Of a stretch of 64,000 nt of DNA, positions 26,881-40,990 are shown one piece after another. The position numbers were made by a program, and so were the translations under genes. The notes under the pieces are model-generated. The model did not search any database. It saw nothing but the letters and a program-made list of their open reading frames with translations, and was not told the origin of the DNA. Every line of letters starts with the position of its first letter. Position 1 is the stretch's first letter. Source of the stretch: Byssochlamys sp. IMV 00236. Its lineage: Eukaryota; Ascomycota; Eurotiomycetes; Eurotiales; Thermoascaceae. Location: assembly GCA_001931875.2 (NCBI GenBank), contig MSJH02000803.1, forward strand, positions 310,362 to 374,361, read 5' to 3'.

Positions 26881-29800
26881 AATAATAGTATATCTTAATT
26901 AATTAGAGTATCTTTACTATCTCTATCTTAAGCTTTAGGACCTTAGGATTATTAGACTTTAGTTAATTAATCCTATTATCTTATAGAAGAATCTGCTGTA
27001 TATTAATAAAGATAATATTAGTATTCTTATAATATTATATGCCTATATCTTCTAATAATCTAAACTCTCTCTCCTAATACTTACTTATAATCCCTTTTTA
27101 AATTATATTAATTATTTTTTAGCTTATAGCTTTTTAGGTAAGCTAGTTAAATTATAGAAATTAGCTCCCCTAAATTATCTTATTCTTAATTAATTTTATT
27201 ATTTTATTTTACTTAATACTAAAAGGAAGTTTAATATTAGCTTATCTTATAGTTAACTTAGTTATATTTAGGGATAATATTACCTTATAGGTAGGAAATT
27301 TTTTATTTCCTGCAGACTAGGTAATTAACTAAAATATTTTAAATTAAGCTATAAATAGCTTTTACAGGGCAATAAAAGTATTAATTAATAACTTTACCTT
27401 TTTATTCTAGCAGTAAGAGTAAAGAGTATTATTAGAAGAGGAAATAATATAAGAACTAACTAATCTATTAGGCTATAGCTATTCTAAAATATTATTATTA
27501 TATATAATATAAATAAGGGCCTTCTCTAACCCTTAAAGAAATACTCTAGCATTCTTAGATTAAGAATATTATATACTTAAATATTTTACAGATATCTCTA
27601 ATATCTCCTTAAACTTTTTATAAATATAGTTTAATAAGCTATTATATTTAAGAACTAATTTCTATTCTTTAATCTTTAATATAGAATAACTACTGCTTAG
27701 CACAGAAGCTAAATAAGATAAAGATAATACTATAGTTAACTAATAATAGGATAGAGAAATAAGCAATATAGAAGGTAAAAGACCTATATATAATACTATA
27801 CTATTATTAGTTAAAGGTAAAGATATAAGTAATAATATTAAGGTAAGGCTATTAATAAAAATTAATTTTAATTTAATAAGTATTAATATTTTATTTATAT
27901 AGATAATAAAAATAATAGCTATATTAAATAAAATAATAACTAAGACTATAACTAAGCTAGTAAAATAAAATTAGGGTATTTTATATAAACTTAGTAAATA
28001 ATAGAATAATATATAGTTTAATAGAAACTACTTTACTTTAAGCAATAATTATAATTATAATTAAGATACTGCTAGTAATATTATAATAATATTATTATTA
28101 TACTTAAATAGCTTAGCCTTTTAAAAGTAAGAAAAACTTAGGTTTTTTTAACTAGATTTAAAGGACTATAAATATATAAGAATAAGGCTAATAGTAATTA
28201 TTAATAGCTAAATATTTTATAAAGATATTTATTTATTTATTAAATATATTTAGGACCTTATCTTAATTAAGAGTAATAAGTTAGTTTAGCTATAGCTCTA
28301 TATATCCTTTAAGAGATAAATATTATAATAGTATATAATAAAGCTTTTTAAATTTAAATAAGATAGTTTATAAATATATCTTATTAAGGAAGCTTAGATT
28401 CTACTATTATTAAAGTAATTTAAAGTTAATATAAGTATTATAATATATAAATTAAAAAAAATATTATACTCTATAGCTAATATATAAAATAGAATTATAT
28501 TATAAAATTTTATATAAATAATTATCTAGCTGCATAAGATAATAAGACCTAATATAATTTATATACAGCTTTATTTAGTATAGATAAAGTTTTCCCTATA
28601 TATATAGAAAGACCTTATCTATTCTAATAAGAATATATTATTAGTATAGTTTATAAAATCAGTAAATAAAGCCTATATAATATAATAGGACTAGGCTAAT
28701 TTAAAGAATAATTAGTAGTTAGAATAATATAATTAATATAGTAATTATAAATACAGTAATTAAGGCTATATATAGATATTATTATATTAAGCATATCGCT
28801 ATAATAATCTAGAATAATTTAATCTAGGGCTATAGCTATAGCAATAATCCTTAAATATAAGGCCTATAGCTAATATTCCTTAAGATTAGATAAGATAATT
28901 TATTAATAGAGGAAGTAAAGAAGGTAGATTCTTTATATCTTTTAGATTATTATTTATATAAAACTATAACTAGCTAAATTAAAATATTACTACTTAATAA
29001 ATATTCTTATAAAACTATAATAGGGCTTAATAATTATTTATACTAAATTAAGACTAATTAAATTAAGGTAATACTATTCCTTAATAAGTATATAATATAT
29101 ATATTAATAATAAGTTAGAAGTAGGAGATCTGCTATTTATATTATAATATTTAATAGATATTAATAGTAATTAAACTAGTTCTTTTATAGATAGGTTTTA
29201 CTAAGGCATATATTATATAAAATACAGAGATACTAGATTTAATAATAAGCTAGATAAGGGTATTAAATATATAAAGGATATAATAGACTATATAGGAGAT
29301 AATAGCTATAATTAATTTATATACTATATTTAGCTAGAAGCCCTTGCTTAAGAATATTACATATATTTATATAAGTTTAAATTAAATAATAAACTATATT
29401 AATATTTTTAGAGCATATAATTTAAGTATAATAAAGAGATAGTAATACTATAGATATCTATAATAATTAGAAATAAAATACCTTAGATAATATATTTTAT
29501 AGCCCTAATGCAGCTATAAATAGGCACTAGATATTCCTTTAAAGGATAATATTATATTAAGGCTTTAGCATATATAGTAAACTCTTAAAAATATACTACT
29601 ATTTATTTAAATAATAGTTACTCTATAATAATTATTAATAAATAGTTCTTATAATAATAAGCCCTATACTTACTAATATAGGATATATTAGAAATTATAG
29701 TTAGGGGTATTAGTAGTATAGCTATATTATTTATCTAGTTTATTTAACTTTTAATTAACCTGCCTGCTATTTTTAATAGCTAAGAGATTAAGGCTAGACT

Positions 29801-30299
29801 AAAAATAAAAGTGTATTTAGTTAATAGGCTAAGAGTAAATATCTTTATAGGCAATAATATTCTTATACTATATAAATTTATACTTAATTTAAGTATTAGT
29901 ATAATAATTATTAATATCTATTAAAGAGTAATAATACTAATAAAAATTATAATAAAGCTAGGGTATTATATGCCCTAATTTATCTATCTAGCTTAAAGGG
30001 TAATAATACTATTAAGATCTAGTATATAGCTGCTAGTTAAAGTAAAAGGCAATTTAGTTAATAATAGAGACTATCTCTTTAACCTATACTATAATTATAT
30101 TACATTATTTACTTATATAGTTAATATAAAAATAATATTTATTTAAGCATTTAACTTCTTAAAGCAGTTATAGGTAATCCTATAAAAAATATAATTAAAT
30201 ATACTTAATAAATTAAATAGAATAAATACTCTTATAATTAACCCTATAATAATATTTTTAATAAAGGCTCTATAAAAAGAATATAATAGACTGACCCTA

Positions 30300-32592
30300 G
30301 AAATAGTATATAAGCTAAGCCTAGAGTAAGTTATAGCAAAAGGTATTACTATTTATAGAGATAAGAATATTACTAATTAGCTATAATACATTATTAAATT
30401 ATATAATATATAGGATAACTATAGCTTTGCTAATATACTAGAAAATTAATAGATATAAATATTGTTAAAGAAAGATTAAAAAGCCTAGCTCTTATATTAA
30501 TCTAAGGTTTACCTATTAAGACTAATAGACTAAAAGATTATAGATAATATATTTAATAAACTTTATAACTTAGGTTATATAGAATAGGCTAATAGCTATA
30601 TACCTACTAAATACCTAGTCTTTATTATCTAAAAAATAATAAAAAAGGATAGCTAATAAATATAAAAAGGATATATTATAGTAGATATTTGCGTACTAAA
30701 CTAAGAGATAAAATCTAATATTTATCTTATTTTATTATAGGATAAAATCTTAGTAATAATAGTAAGGAAGCTATTTATCTCTATTTATAATATAATCTCC
30801 TTTTTTTATTAATAGAGAGTATTCTTACCTTATTAATTATAACTAATAGTAATTAGCTATTAAGGCTAAGAGGTTTTTAATATAGCTATAATAGGATTTT
30901 ATAATATATCTGCCTATATCTAATAAATTATAGATTACTATTTGCGGAAATTCTAGAAGTTTATTTATATCTATATAGATAATCTAGTTATAGTATTAAA
31001 GATATTAAATAATTATAAATAATATCTATATATATTATTCTCTATAATATAGAAGCTTAATATTACCCTAAATCTTAAAAAGTCCTTTATTAGGTTTCCC
31101 TTAATAATGCTGTTAAATTATTAGATTAATACCTTTAATATAGCTAATCTAAAGGAAAAAATAAAGGCTATAATAAACTTATCTTTCCTTACTATTTTAA
31201 AGAATTTTAAATATTTTTTTGCTCTTATAGGATAGTTCTACTAATATATCTTAAGGTATATAATTATTATAGGTCCTTTATAAGACTGTAAGATATTATT
31301 ACTATACTCTAATCTTATTAAGAGTAAATTATACTAAAAGTTTATAACTAATACTTAAATAGACCTTTTAATTAAATAAGAGCTATAATTATTTTAAAAA
31401 ATTAAATAATATTTCTAGGACTTATCCTTTTTAGCCTATTTTTTACTAAATAAACTATTCTATATTAATCTCAATATAATAGGCGGCTCCGGGGTAAATA
31501 TATTAAAATATAGTCTTAGTATAATAATATACTATTTATATAATAAGATATTAGTAGATAAATATTATCTCTTAATAGCTAGCCTATTAGCTAAGGCAAT
31601 ATTAAATAGGTTAAAAATATAGCTAATTCTATTCTTATTAAAATAGCTAAACTTTGCAGAAATAAAATATTAGCTAATAGAACTAAAGGTTATATATTTA
31701 ATATAGATACTTAGGAAGATATATTACCTTATTAAAGTATTAAAGTTAACTATTATAGTATTTATAGATTATAGTATTATTCTAGTAATAGCTAAGTAGA
31801 TTATATTAAAATCTAGTTTAATAAAGTAGACTAACTTATACCTAGTCCTTATAATATAATATATTTAATAATTTAATTTAAACCTTATCTATAAGCCTAG
31901 TAAAATTAATATAGTACTAGATATATTATTATATTTATTATTAGCTATAGTAGAGCTATATACCCCCTTATTAGAAGATATTAGAGATATAGATATCTTT
32001 ATTACTAATATTAATAATAAGATAAATATTTATTATATCTCCCTAGTTAAGATAAGCCCTGGGTTTAAGGAGAAATTAGTAAAGGGCTATTAAATAGACT
32101 TTAAATAGAGTTAAATATTAGATAATCTATAGAATAAGTTAAAGGTAATATTACTATATAAGATAGAAGATAGTCTTTTATACTTAATTAATAAGTATAA
32201 TAAATATTAATATTTATATATTCTATAATTAGTAGTCTTAGAGATACTATAGCTTATCTATAATTAAGTTAATTATCTTAGAATTAATAGGATACTAGAT
32301 AAACTAAATAGTTTAGCTATTTATAAGATATTTAAGCTAGTATAAGAATATATTACCTACTGCCCTAAATATATAGTAAATTAAATATAGTAATATTAGC
32401 TCTTTAAGTTTATATAGCCTATTATAATGCTACTAATCTTATTTAATATACTAACTATTAATTTTATTATAGGCCTGCCTAAGATAAGAGATAGCCTTAA
32501 TTAAGCTATATTAATAATATATAAGTTTACTAAAAGAATAATATTTATTTTAAAAAAAGCTACTTAGACTATAGCTAATTAAGCAGTAGCTC
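30300..32592 (+). pseudogene. Degraded pol of element B: reverse transcriptase, RNase H, start of integrase
   Basis: Recognisable in one frame despite many stops: a VFIV-x-K-I and DI-x-x-LN region, FFYQQRVF, the active-site box FIYIYIDNLVIV near 30,985, KLNITLNLKKSFI, then RNase H with TII/VF-DYS and INIVPD-like ends (the HKPGKxNIVPDALSR motif of fungal gypsy elements) near 31,900. Integrase begins at about 32,330 (YITYCPKYIVN) and is cut at 32,592 by element C. Confidence 0.65.
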
Positions 32593-32954
32593 TGTTACGA
32601 ACTAGGGCTACGATACCCGATATTACGGACCTGCTAAGACCTAGGATAGAGGATATAAGATAATAAGATAATTAAATCTATATGTAATAGTTAGATCAGC
32701 TAAGTTATAGATAGAGCTATTAAGACTAGGTTATTTAAATAACCTAGTAGATTAAATAGACAGATAAATAACCCCCTAAAGGAATAGAAGTTAGATAAAT
32801 TAGCAATTTATTTTAATTACTATTAAACTAGACCTTTAACTCTATTATATATATATTGCTACTCGCCTATGTTTTAACCTCTTATCTTATATTCTGTTTG
32901 ACTAATTTGCTAATTACCTCTAATTAAAGAGCTTCCTCACCCTAGCTCTTTATA
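32593..32954 (+). repeat. 5' LTR of element C (362 bp)
   Basis: Starts TGTTACGAACTAGGG and ends AGCTCTTTATA. Together with 39,686-40,047 it defines element C. It lacks a stretch of about 9 bp near position 70 that both A and D carry, so C represents a separate LTR subtype. Confidence 0.9.
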
Positions 32955-32999
32955 GTTTAAATTACTTAACCAGCAACATATTAAGAAGAGAAGAGATAT

Positions 33000-35900
33000 C
33001 AGGAAATAATACTGGAGATTAGCATAGAAAATCTGTATATAGCCTAAGACCTGCATAATTTAGATCTAAATCTAAATATAATCCAGAGTCTAACACTTAA
33101 CCCAGACTAATAAATACTACTAATCCTAAGCAATTAAGATTAGCTAGTAGCATTAGTCTTAATTAGCCTAGACTAATAACTGCTATAAATTTAAGAAATC
33201 TAATAAATCTAAGAAATATTACAGATCCTAGGATTTAATAAGAATTAAATACTATTAGTGCCAGACCTATTATCTTGCTAGATTCTTAGCATTAAGTTAA
33301 CAGCACAGTAACAGGAACTCTACCAGACATAATTTAAGGACTATTAAAAAAGATAAATATAGCTGCAGTTATAGAGCTAATAAAACAAATAAATATAATT
33401 CCTAAATCTAGATTTATTGCTAAACTGCCTAAACCTTATTAATATTAAGCTAAAAATTTAGATAGCTACTATTGTTAGTACTGCTATATAGAATAATACT
33501 TTACTTATAATATATTAATATTTTAAACTAAGGCTAGCAAAATAAACTATGCCGCTATATTGCTTTTAGATAAATACATAATAGCTTAGAGTTATAGACC
33601 CCCTGCTTCAGCTATAATTTTATAGCAAAAATTATAATAGTAGCTGTTAGATTATCTTAAAGATCTATAATATTAACCCTAGATAGCAGCTATATAATTC
33701 TGGGGATTAAAGCAATAATAAGAATAGACTACTTAGGATTTTCTCAATAAATTTAAGCTTTATAAAGCTAAATTAGGCCTAAAAGAGAATATCTAGAGCT
33801 AAACTTTCTTTTCTATATTATAGGAAGATATATAGAATTAGCTGTTTAAGTATATAGAGATTTTAATTAATATATAAAAACTAGCTTTAGAAGCTATAAT
33901 TATTAAACAGAGCTCTAAAAGCTTTATTAGATTTTAACTAAAGAATTTTAAAAAGAAGGAAAGATTTTATCTTTATACAAGGGATAAGTAGAGGAGCGAA
34001 TTATCTTAATTAAACTCTATAAAGACTTTCTACTCTATAAAGACCTCTTTAGAATATAAAATAAGGAGGTTTAGATCTGCAGAAGAGCGAGAACAATTAA
34101 AGAAAAAGGGATAATATTTTAATTATAAGGAGTAAGGATATATTAATAGATAGTATTCTAAGAAGAATAAAAAGAGCTAGGATTTAAAAAAGAACTCCGA
34201 ACCCCCCAAAGAGAAAAAAGTTAGGCTTAAGATATTCTAATATCTTAATAGCATAAAGTTAGAGTTTATAATAATAGTAGGAGTATTAATTAAGGGTTAT
34301 ATTATAAAAATAAATACACTCCTTAATTCTTAAGCATATGGTAACTTTATTAATAGTGATTTCTTAATATACTATAAATACTAAGGATTTTCCCAGCAGC
34401 TAGTTAAGCATGCCTTATAAATAGGAGATTAAACAATACCGATTTATAGCGACTTCCTAGTCACTATTAAAATAAAAGACTTAGAGGGGAAGATAGAATA
34501 ACATAAGATTAACTTCTAGATTATTTCTATATAGGAACCTAATATAGTTAAGAAGAATTAGAATATAATCCTAGGATTATTATAGCTATACTAGAATAAT
34601 CCTATTATAGATTAAAGATACTTAACTTAGAGATACTAGTAAGAGGCTTTACCCTAGGTTAAGATTTAAACCCTATAAGCATTTATAGAGACAGTATAAG
34701 ATTAATTAATCTATTATATATAAGGGGAATATATTAAGATAGATATAAAAGAAATTTAATTTCCCCTATACTATATATAATTTTAAGATATCTTCTTAGA
34801 GGAGAGAGCTAAAATATTACCTCTGCTAAAAGATATTAAGATTTACATAATTAAGCTAATTAACAGCGAGACACCGCTGTAGGGGTCTTTATACCTATGC
34901 TCTGCTAAAAAACTAGATATATTATAAAGGTATCTAAAAGACATATAATAATAAGATTAGATTTAAGCTTTAATTAGCCTAGCTAGATTATTAATTATTT
35001 TTATCCCTAAGAAAGATAATAAATTACGCTTATATATTAATTATTAAAGACTAAATGCCTAAATAATTAAGAATTATTATCTACTACTATAAATAGATAA
35101 GATATTAAATTAATTAATAGGCGCGAGATTTTTTATAAAACTTAATCTTTAAAAAGCCTACTATAGGATCTATATATAAAGGGGAGATAAATAAAAGATA
35201 GTATTTAGAACCCGATATAGCTATTTTAAATATTTTATTATGCTATTTAGACTATATAATACTCTAGCTATATTTTAAGCCTATATTAATATAGTATTAA
35301 GGGGCCTATTAGATATCTGCTGCATTATATACCTAGATAATATCTTAATCTTCTTAATAGATAAGAAAGAATATAAATAATATATCTCTAAAATGCTAGA
35401 AAGACTTTATAAATATAATTTATATATAAAGCTAAGTAAATATAAATTTTATAAGAAGGAAGTTTCCTTTCTCAGATTTATTATAGGATAAGATAAGATT
35501 AAAATAAATTCTTCTAGGATTAAAATAATTTATAATTGGCTTATATTAAAGACCTTTTATAATATTTAAGTCTTTCTAGGATTTATAAGTTTTTTTAGGA
35601 GATTTATCTATAATTACTCTATTATTATAATATTATTAATAGACTTATTTAAGAGCAGTAAGAATAATAAAAAGATAGGCCTATTAAAATAGACACCTAA
35701 AGTATAGAAAGTATTTAATAACTTAAAAACTATATTTATTAAACTATTAGTATTATAATATTATAATTTAGAGAAGCTAATTATAATAGCTATAAATACC
35801 TTAAGATTTATTTTAGCTATTATTTTACTATAGCTTGCAAGCAAGATAATAAGGTAGTAGTATTTAATTATATACTTCTTAAGAAAATTCACTAAAATTA

Positions 35901-37830
35901 AATATTAATATAAAGTGTATAACTAAGAACTATTAATAATAGTTAAAGCTTTTAAGTATTAGAGATACTATTTAAATAGCAGTAAATACCCTGCTTAGAT
36001 ATAAACTAATTATATAAACCTGCGCTATTTCTTTATAATAAAGACTTTAAACAATAGGTAGGCGAGATAGGCAGAGCTATTAACAGGCTATAACTTTTAT
36101 ATTAAATATAAGCTAGGTTATTTAAATATAGTAGATATGCTATCTTAAAGACTAGACTATAAACCCTTAAAAAAGAAGTAAGAAATTAAACTATTATCTA
36201 TTTTATAGAAGAAACTAAAACTATATGCTTTAAATAAAAAAGAGGGTATAAATAGTTATAAACACTTATTACTAAGACTATTAGTATTAAAGGTTATTAA
36301 TAGGAAGATAATTTAAGATCCTCTAAAATTTAATCTTCTAGAGTTACTTAGGCAGCTCCAGTAAAGGGATATCTTTATACTAAAGAAAATTAGTAATTTA
36401 GAGACTAATTAATCTAGAAACTTTAAATAAATTATAGATAGTAAGGGTCTGCTATAAAGATAAGATTAGATTTATATCTTAAATAAATATTTACTAAAGT
36501 TAGAATTACTGCAAATTTATTATAATAATCTATATATTAGTTATTAAGGAGTTAGAACTATAGAAGAGCTATTTAAGTAAAAGTTCTACTAGCTAGGTAT
36601 ATAGAATAATATATAGGAATATATAAAGACCTATAATATTTATGAAAGGAATTAAATTCTTAGATATAAGCTATATAGGCAGTTAAGCTTATTGCCTATA
36701 GCAGAAAGACCCTGATAGAGTATATTAATAGACTTTATTATTAGCTTGCTATTATTAACTTAATAGAGAGTTAAATATAATATAATCCTAATAGTTGTAG
36801 ACTAATACTTTAAGATAGCTTTATATATCTTAATCTAAAAAATAATTATAGCAGAAGACCTGGCTAATCTAATTATAAAAAAGATATATTATTAATTTAA
36901 TCCCCTAATATTAATTATCTTTAATTAGGGATTAATATTTACTAATAAATACTAGACTAAGCTTTATTAATATATACAAATTACCTAATTAATAAGTATT
37001 ACTTTTTATCCATAGATAAATAAGCAGATAGAGCGCCAGAATTAGACCTTAGAGTATTACCTAAGAATATACATAAATTATTATTAAGATAACTGGGCGT
37101 TATTATTAGATACAGCAAAGTATACCTATAATAATACAAAGTATTCTACTACTAAATACTCGCCATTTAAAGCCCTTTATAGCTTTAACCCTAATAGCTA
37201 AGATAAATACAATATAAAAACAAGATTAAACATTCCCGCTATTAAGGAATAACTTAAAAAATTAGCAGACACTAGGGCGGAGTTAGAAAAGCATTTATAA
37301 TATATTATTAAAGTATAAGCAAAGTATTATAATAAGAAGCACATACCCAAATTATATAAGGTAGGAAATTAAGTTCTTCTATTAATAAAGAATCTATAAA
37401 CTAATTAACCTAATAAAAAATTAGATTACTGATTTTCTAGACTCTATAAAATAATCAAAATAATTAGAAAGTAAGTATACCAATTATAACTGCTGAAGAG
37501 CCTAGGTAAGATATATCTAGTATTCTATATATCCCTGCTAGAGCCCTATAATTAATAAAAAGGGATAAAACCTGAACAGCTAGATCTAGTTCTTATTAAT
37601 AAAAAATAGGAATAAGAGATAGAAGAAATCCTTAATAAACAAACCTTTTATAGGAAGATGCAGTTCCTAATAAAATAAAAAAAATATCCTTTATATAAGA
37701 ACTTATAATAGCTATTAAAAGATCTTATATATATAACTAAAGCTTTAGAAGAATATTATAGTAAGAACCCTAATAAAGCTCTTAATATAGGTAAGCCACC
37801 TAAATAAAAGTAATATAAAAGAGAGCTAAG
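33000..37830 (+). pseudogene. Degraded gag-pol-chromodomain frame of element C
   Basis: Landmarks by translation: gag from about 33,000; a zinc knuckle CYFN-x-KEQGYIN near 34,115-34,155; protease around NSQAYGNFIN (an altered D-S/T-G site) near 34,330; reverse transcriptase with IPKKDNKLR and YYLLL about 35,005-35,090 and IYLDNILIF at about 35,320-35,350; RNase H to about 36,150; integrase 36,500-37,550; and chromodomain (EEILNKQTFYRKMQFLIK, then ALEEYYSKNPNKA) at about 37,615-37,790. Stops are almost all TAA/TAG where Gln or Trp is expected, the RIP pattern. It is not functional. Confidence 0.8.
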
Positions 37831-38059
37831 AAGTAGAAAGTAAAGCAAGATAGATAGGTAATAATACTTTTTCTCCTACTAGGTTTTTTAACTATTATTA
37901 AATATGTTGCTATATATATTACTCTTTCTCTAATTTTTCTATTAGGTTTAAGAATTTTAAAGAGGATATAGACTATAGAAGAAAGAAATCCTAATAAAAA
38001 TAATTTAATTTAACTAAGCTAGCCCCAGCTAAGGCTTTAAATACAAGCCTATAAAATCC

Positions 38060-39410
38060 TCCTATTTAGCTATTTTACCACTATAAAACCCCTTAATAAC
38101 CTCTTCTTTCTCCTTATCGGAGAGCAGAGGCAGTCCTTATAATTAGGCAAGCATATTACTTATATACAAAAGGTTATAGTTTAATAAATAGAGCATTTAT
38201 TGCAACTCCTGGAGGAGATATAATAACTCTAATTTAAAGTATAATAGGGTTAGTAAGATAATAGCAGTACTAAGCCAGCGTCCAGCAGTCTTAAATACAG
38301 ATTTCTGTATATATACCTTTATAGAGGAGATATATATATTTATAGCCTTATTAAAAGACTCTAAATTATCTGAGAGATAAGCCTCTTAGCTAAGACTTTA
38401 AATATAAGTTAACTTAGCCTTATATGCCGACGGCACAGGGATATATAGCTTATAAAGGCCCTTATAATAGAGACACTTCGCGTTAATATAAGGATAGATA
38501 TATTATTATTTAGGATTCTGTATTAAGGCCTTTAAATAGCAAAAATATATCTCTTATAGGATAGGAGGAAAGTCTTTAATTAAACCCTTTAAGCTAAAAG
38601 GATCTATAATAGGGTCTGCCTTAAAAGCAGTAGGATAACTTATTATTATATTAGTATTAGTAATAATAGTTAATATTACTATCTTAGTAAGAGCCAGATT
38701 AATCTAGGGAAGAGGCGTTTTAATAGCAGCTTTAACTCTAGGAATAGGATTTATAATAGCATCCTAAATTCCCTAGGTCTCTATATTAAAGACCTCCTTT
38801 ACCTTTAATCTCTTTTATAGTTTTTTAGCTAGCTAAATAAAAGTTTTCTCTACTGCGGGTATAGTAAGAGCAGTATTATTATAACTGCATTTTAACCTCT
38901 AAAAAGGACGCAATAAATTAGCTTATATTTTCTTATATATAGGAGGAACTATATCGCCAGATATAAATTAATCCCTGCGTATTTTAGGTAAGAGATACTT
39001 CTTTACTAAGGGGTCCTCTATAAATACCCCTAGCAAAAATACTTTACTACTATTATTAATAACAGTAAATAATATAATCTATAAAAAAAAAATTATCTAT
39101 TCCAATATTATAACAATAATTAGAGATATAAAAAAAGGAGTTAGATTAAGCTACTTCTTATCCTTATTAAACCAGCTATAAAAGAGCTGGGCTTTAGCTA
39201 TTGTAAAGGCAGGCATAAGAGTCTTATTAAAAGAGCCTAAAAAAAATAAAACGCGCTTAAAACACTTAAGAGATATAGCTATACTAATTAGCACTATTAT
39301 ATAAATTTAAAGGATTATAACTTATATTAAGCATATATATAGGACCCGCGAAGAAAGCAACTTAAAAATCTTATTTTTAATATGCCTATATAATTATCAG
39401 CACTTTCTAT
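38060..39410 (-). pseudogene. Antisense ORF of element C, family unknown
   Basis: Reading leftward from about 39,405 to 38,060 a single frame of roughly 445 codons can be followed. It is interrupted only by TAA/TAG codons (and one near the end) at places where CAA/CAG would give Gln. Landmarks from N to C: ADNYIGILKNKIFKLLSS, KAQLFYSWFNKDKK, GVFIEDPLVKKYLLPKIRR, FKADPIIDPFSLKGLIKDF, YKLYIPVPSAYKAKLTYI, EAYLSDNLESFNKAI, FKTAGRWLSTAIILL, LLSDKEKEEVIKGFYSGK. The same frame exists at the same place in elements A and D. I recognise no domain. It lies opposite to gag-pol, between chromodomain and 3' LTR, and would need its own promoter, perhaps in or near the 3' LTR. Confidence 0.6.
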
Positions 39411-39685
39411 AAATAGATTACTGAAAATAGCACTAAATAAGCTATAGAAATAGAAAAAGGATAGCTTAATATATAGGCAGGAAAATAGGAGTTAATTGGC
39501 AAAAAAGAAAAATACTCCTAATCTCCCAGGTGAAAATATTAAAATAAAGCTAATATTAGATAAATTTATATAATAAGTATGCCTTAATAGTGATTTATTA
39601 CTATTACTATAGCTATGCTAAATATCTAGATCTATATAATAAACTTTATACAGCTTAGGATAAGCCTTTTAAAGGGGGGGGATAT

Positions 39686-40047
39686 TATTATAAACTAGGG
39701 CTATAATACCTAATATTATAGACCTGCTAAAACCTAGGATAGAGGATGCAGGATAATGAGATAACTAGATCTATATATAATAGTTAGATCAGCTAAGTTA
39801 TAAATAGAGCTGTTAAAACTAGGTTATTTAAATAACCTAGTAGACTAGATAGATAGATAAATAACCCCCTAAAAGAATAGAAATTAGATAGATTAGTAAT
39901 TTGTTCTAATTACTATTAAACTGGACCTTTAACTCTACTATGCATATATTGCTACTCGCCTATATCTCGACCTTTTATCTTATATTTTGTTTGACTAGTT
40001 CGCTAGTTACCTCCGATTAAAGAGCTTCCTCACCCTAGCTCTTTATA
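39686..40047 (+). repeat. 3' LTR of element C (362 bp)
   Basis: Preceded by a polypurine tract (AAAGGGGGGGG). Starts TATTATAAACTAGGG and ends AGCTCTTTATA, followed directly by the AGCTC target duplication. Same length as the 5' LTR; differences between the two are mostly transitions. Confidence 0.9.
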
Positions 40048-40052
40048 AGCTC

Positions 40053-40990
40053 TGCTAAATTATCTATATATTAAGAACTAGGATTTATTATAGAAAATTA
40101 TCTCTAATAAAAATCTTAAATTTCTATCTAACTTATAGAAGAAACTTTTTAAATATCTAGATATTTAGCTATTATTTTTAATGGCGTTTTACCTGTAAAT
40201 AAATAAGTAATTAAAGTATATAAACTAATAAGCAGAAATAGCTTTTAGGTATTTTCTTAGTATATTAAATACTTTAATAGATTAGCCCTTAGCGCTATTA
40301 TAGCTTTAAGAGGCCTTTAATAGTAGTAAAAGTATATCTATAAGGTATATACTATATTAGCTAGTATATAGTATTAAATTACTTATATTTATAGATCTTA
40401 TATATAATATAAAATTAGAATAAAGCTTTATATATAAAATTAATATAAGAGAAGCTATAAAGATAATAGCTATATTAGTTAAGTAATATTATAATTAGTA
40501 ATATCTCTATATTACCTTTATACCCAGTAATTAGGTCTATTTATATCTTTATAAAGGCTACTTAATACTAGTAATAGAGGTATTAAGAAGAAAGCTTTTA
40601 TAACAATATATTAGACCTTTTAAAATAATTTAATATATAGGAAAACTAGTATATAAGCTAGAGCTATTATTATACTAAAGAATATATAATATATTTTTAG
40701 TAGTATACTTAAAGCCGGCCTTATTAGGGGATAACCCTTTTAATAAATAGCTATAACTACTACTAGTACTATATATAGAAAAAGATAATACTAAGACCTA
40801 TAAAATTAAGAAGCTTATAGATAAGTATATCTACTAATATTACTAATATATTATTATAGAATACTTAGTCTAATAAAAGGGCTAAAGGCTAGAATATAAT
40901 ATATAATATAATATTAATAATTTTAGAGACGCGCTAAAGCTAATAAAAAAATATAAGAATAAAGTTACTAGTAGTTCTATATATTTACTA
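40053..40990 (+). pseudogene. Degraded integrase C-terminus and chromodomain of element B
   Basis: Directly continues the integrase broken at 32,592. It reads II-S-x-K-x-LKFLSNL, then MAFYL-x-IN (the STAFHPQTDGQ region), RPFKI-x-QYIGKLVYKLEL near 40,615 and VVYLKPALLGDNPFN near 40,700. A chromodomain-like stretch (IEYLV-x-x-KG-x-x-LEYN, then ALKLI) follows at about 40,855-40,960. Stops are of the RIP type. Confidence 0.6.

Larger units (their letters stand above)
32593..40047 (+). mobile_element. Innermost Ty3/gypsy chromovirus C (7,455 bp, complete)
   Basis: Two 362-bp LTRs (32,593-32,954 and 39,686-40,047) and a perfect 5-bp target duplication AGCTC (32,588-32,592 and 40,048-40,052) inside element B's integrase. 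The order is gag, zinc knuckle, protease, reverse transcriptase, RNase H, integrase, chromodomain, then about 1.85 kb carrying the antisense ORF, a G-rich polypurine tract (39,672-39,681) and the 3' LTR. It keeps more C and G than A or D, fitting its being the youngest insertion. The sequence after the 5' LTR (GTTTAAATTACTTAACC) does not look like the usual tRNA-Met primer site. Confidence 0.9.
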
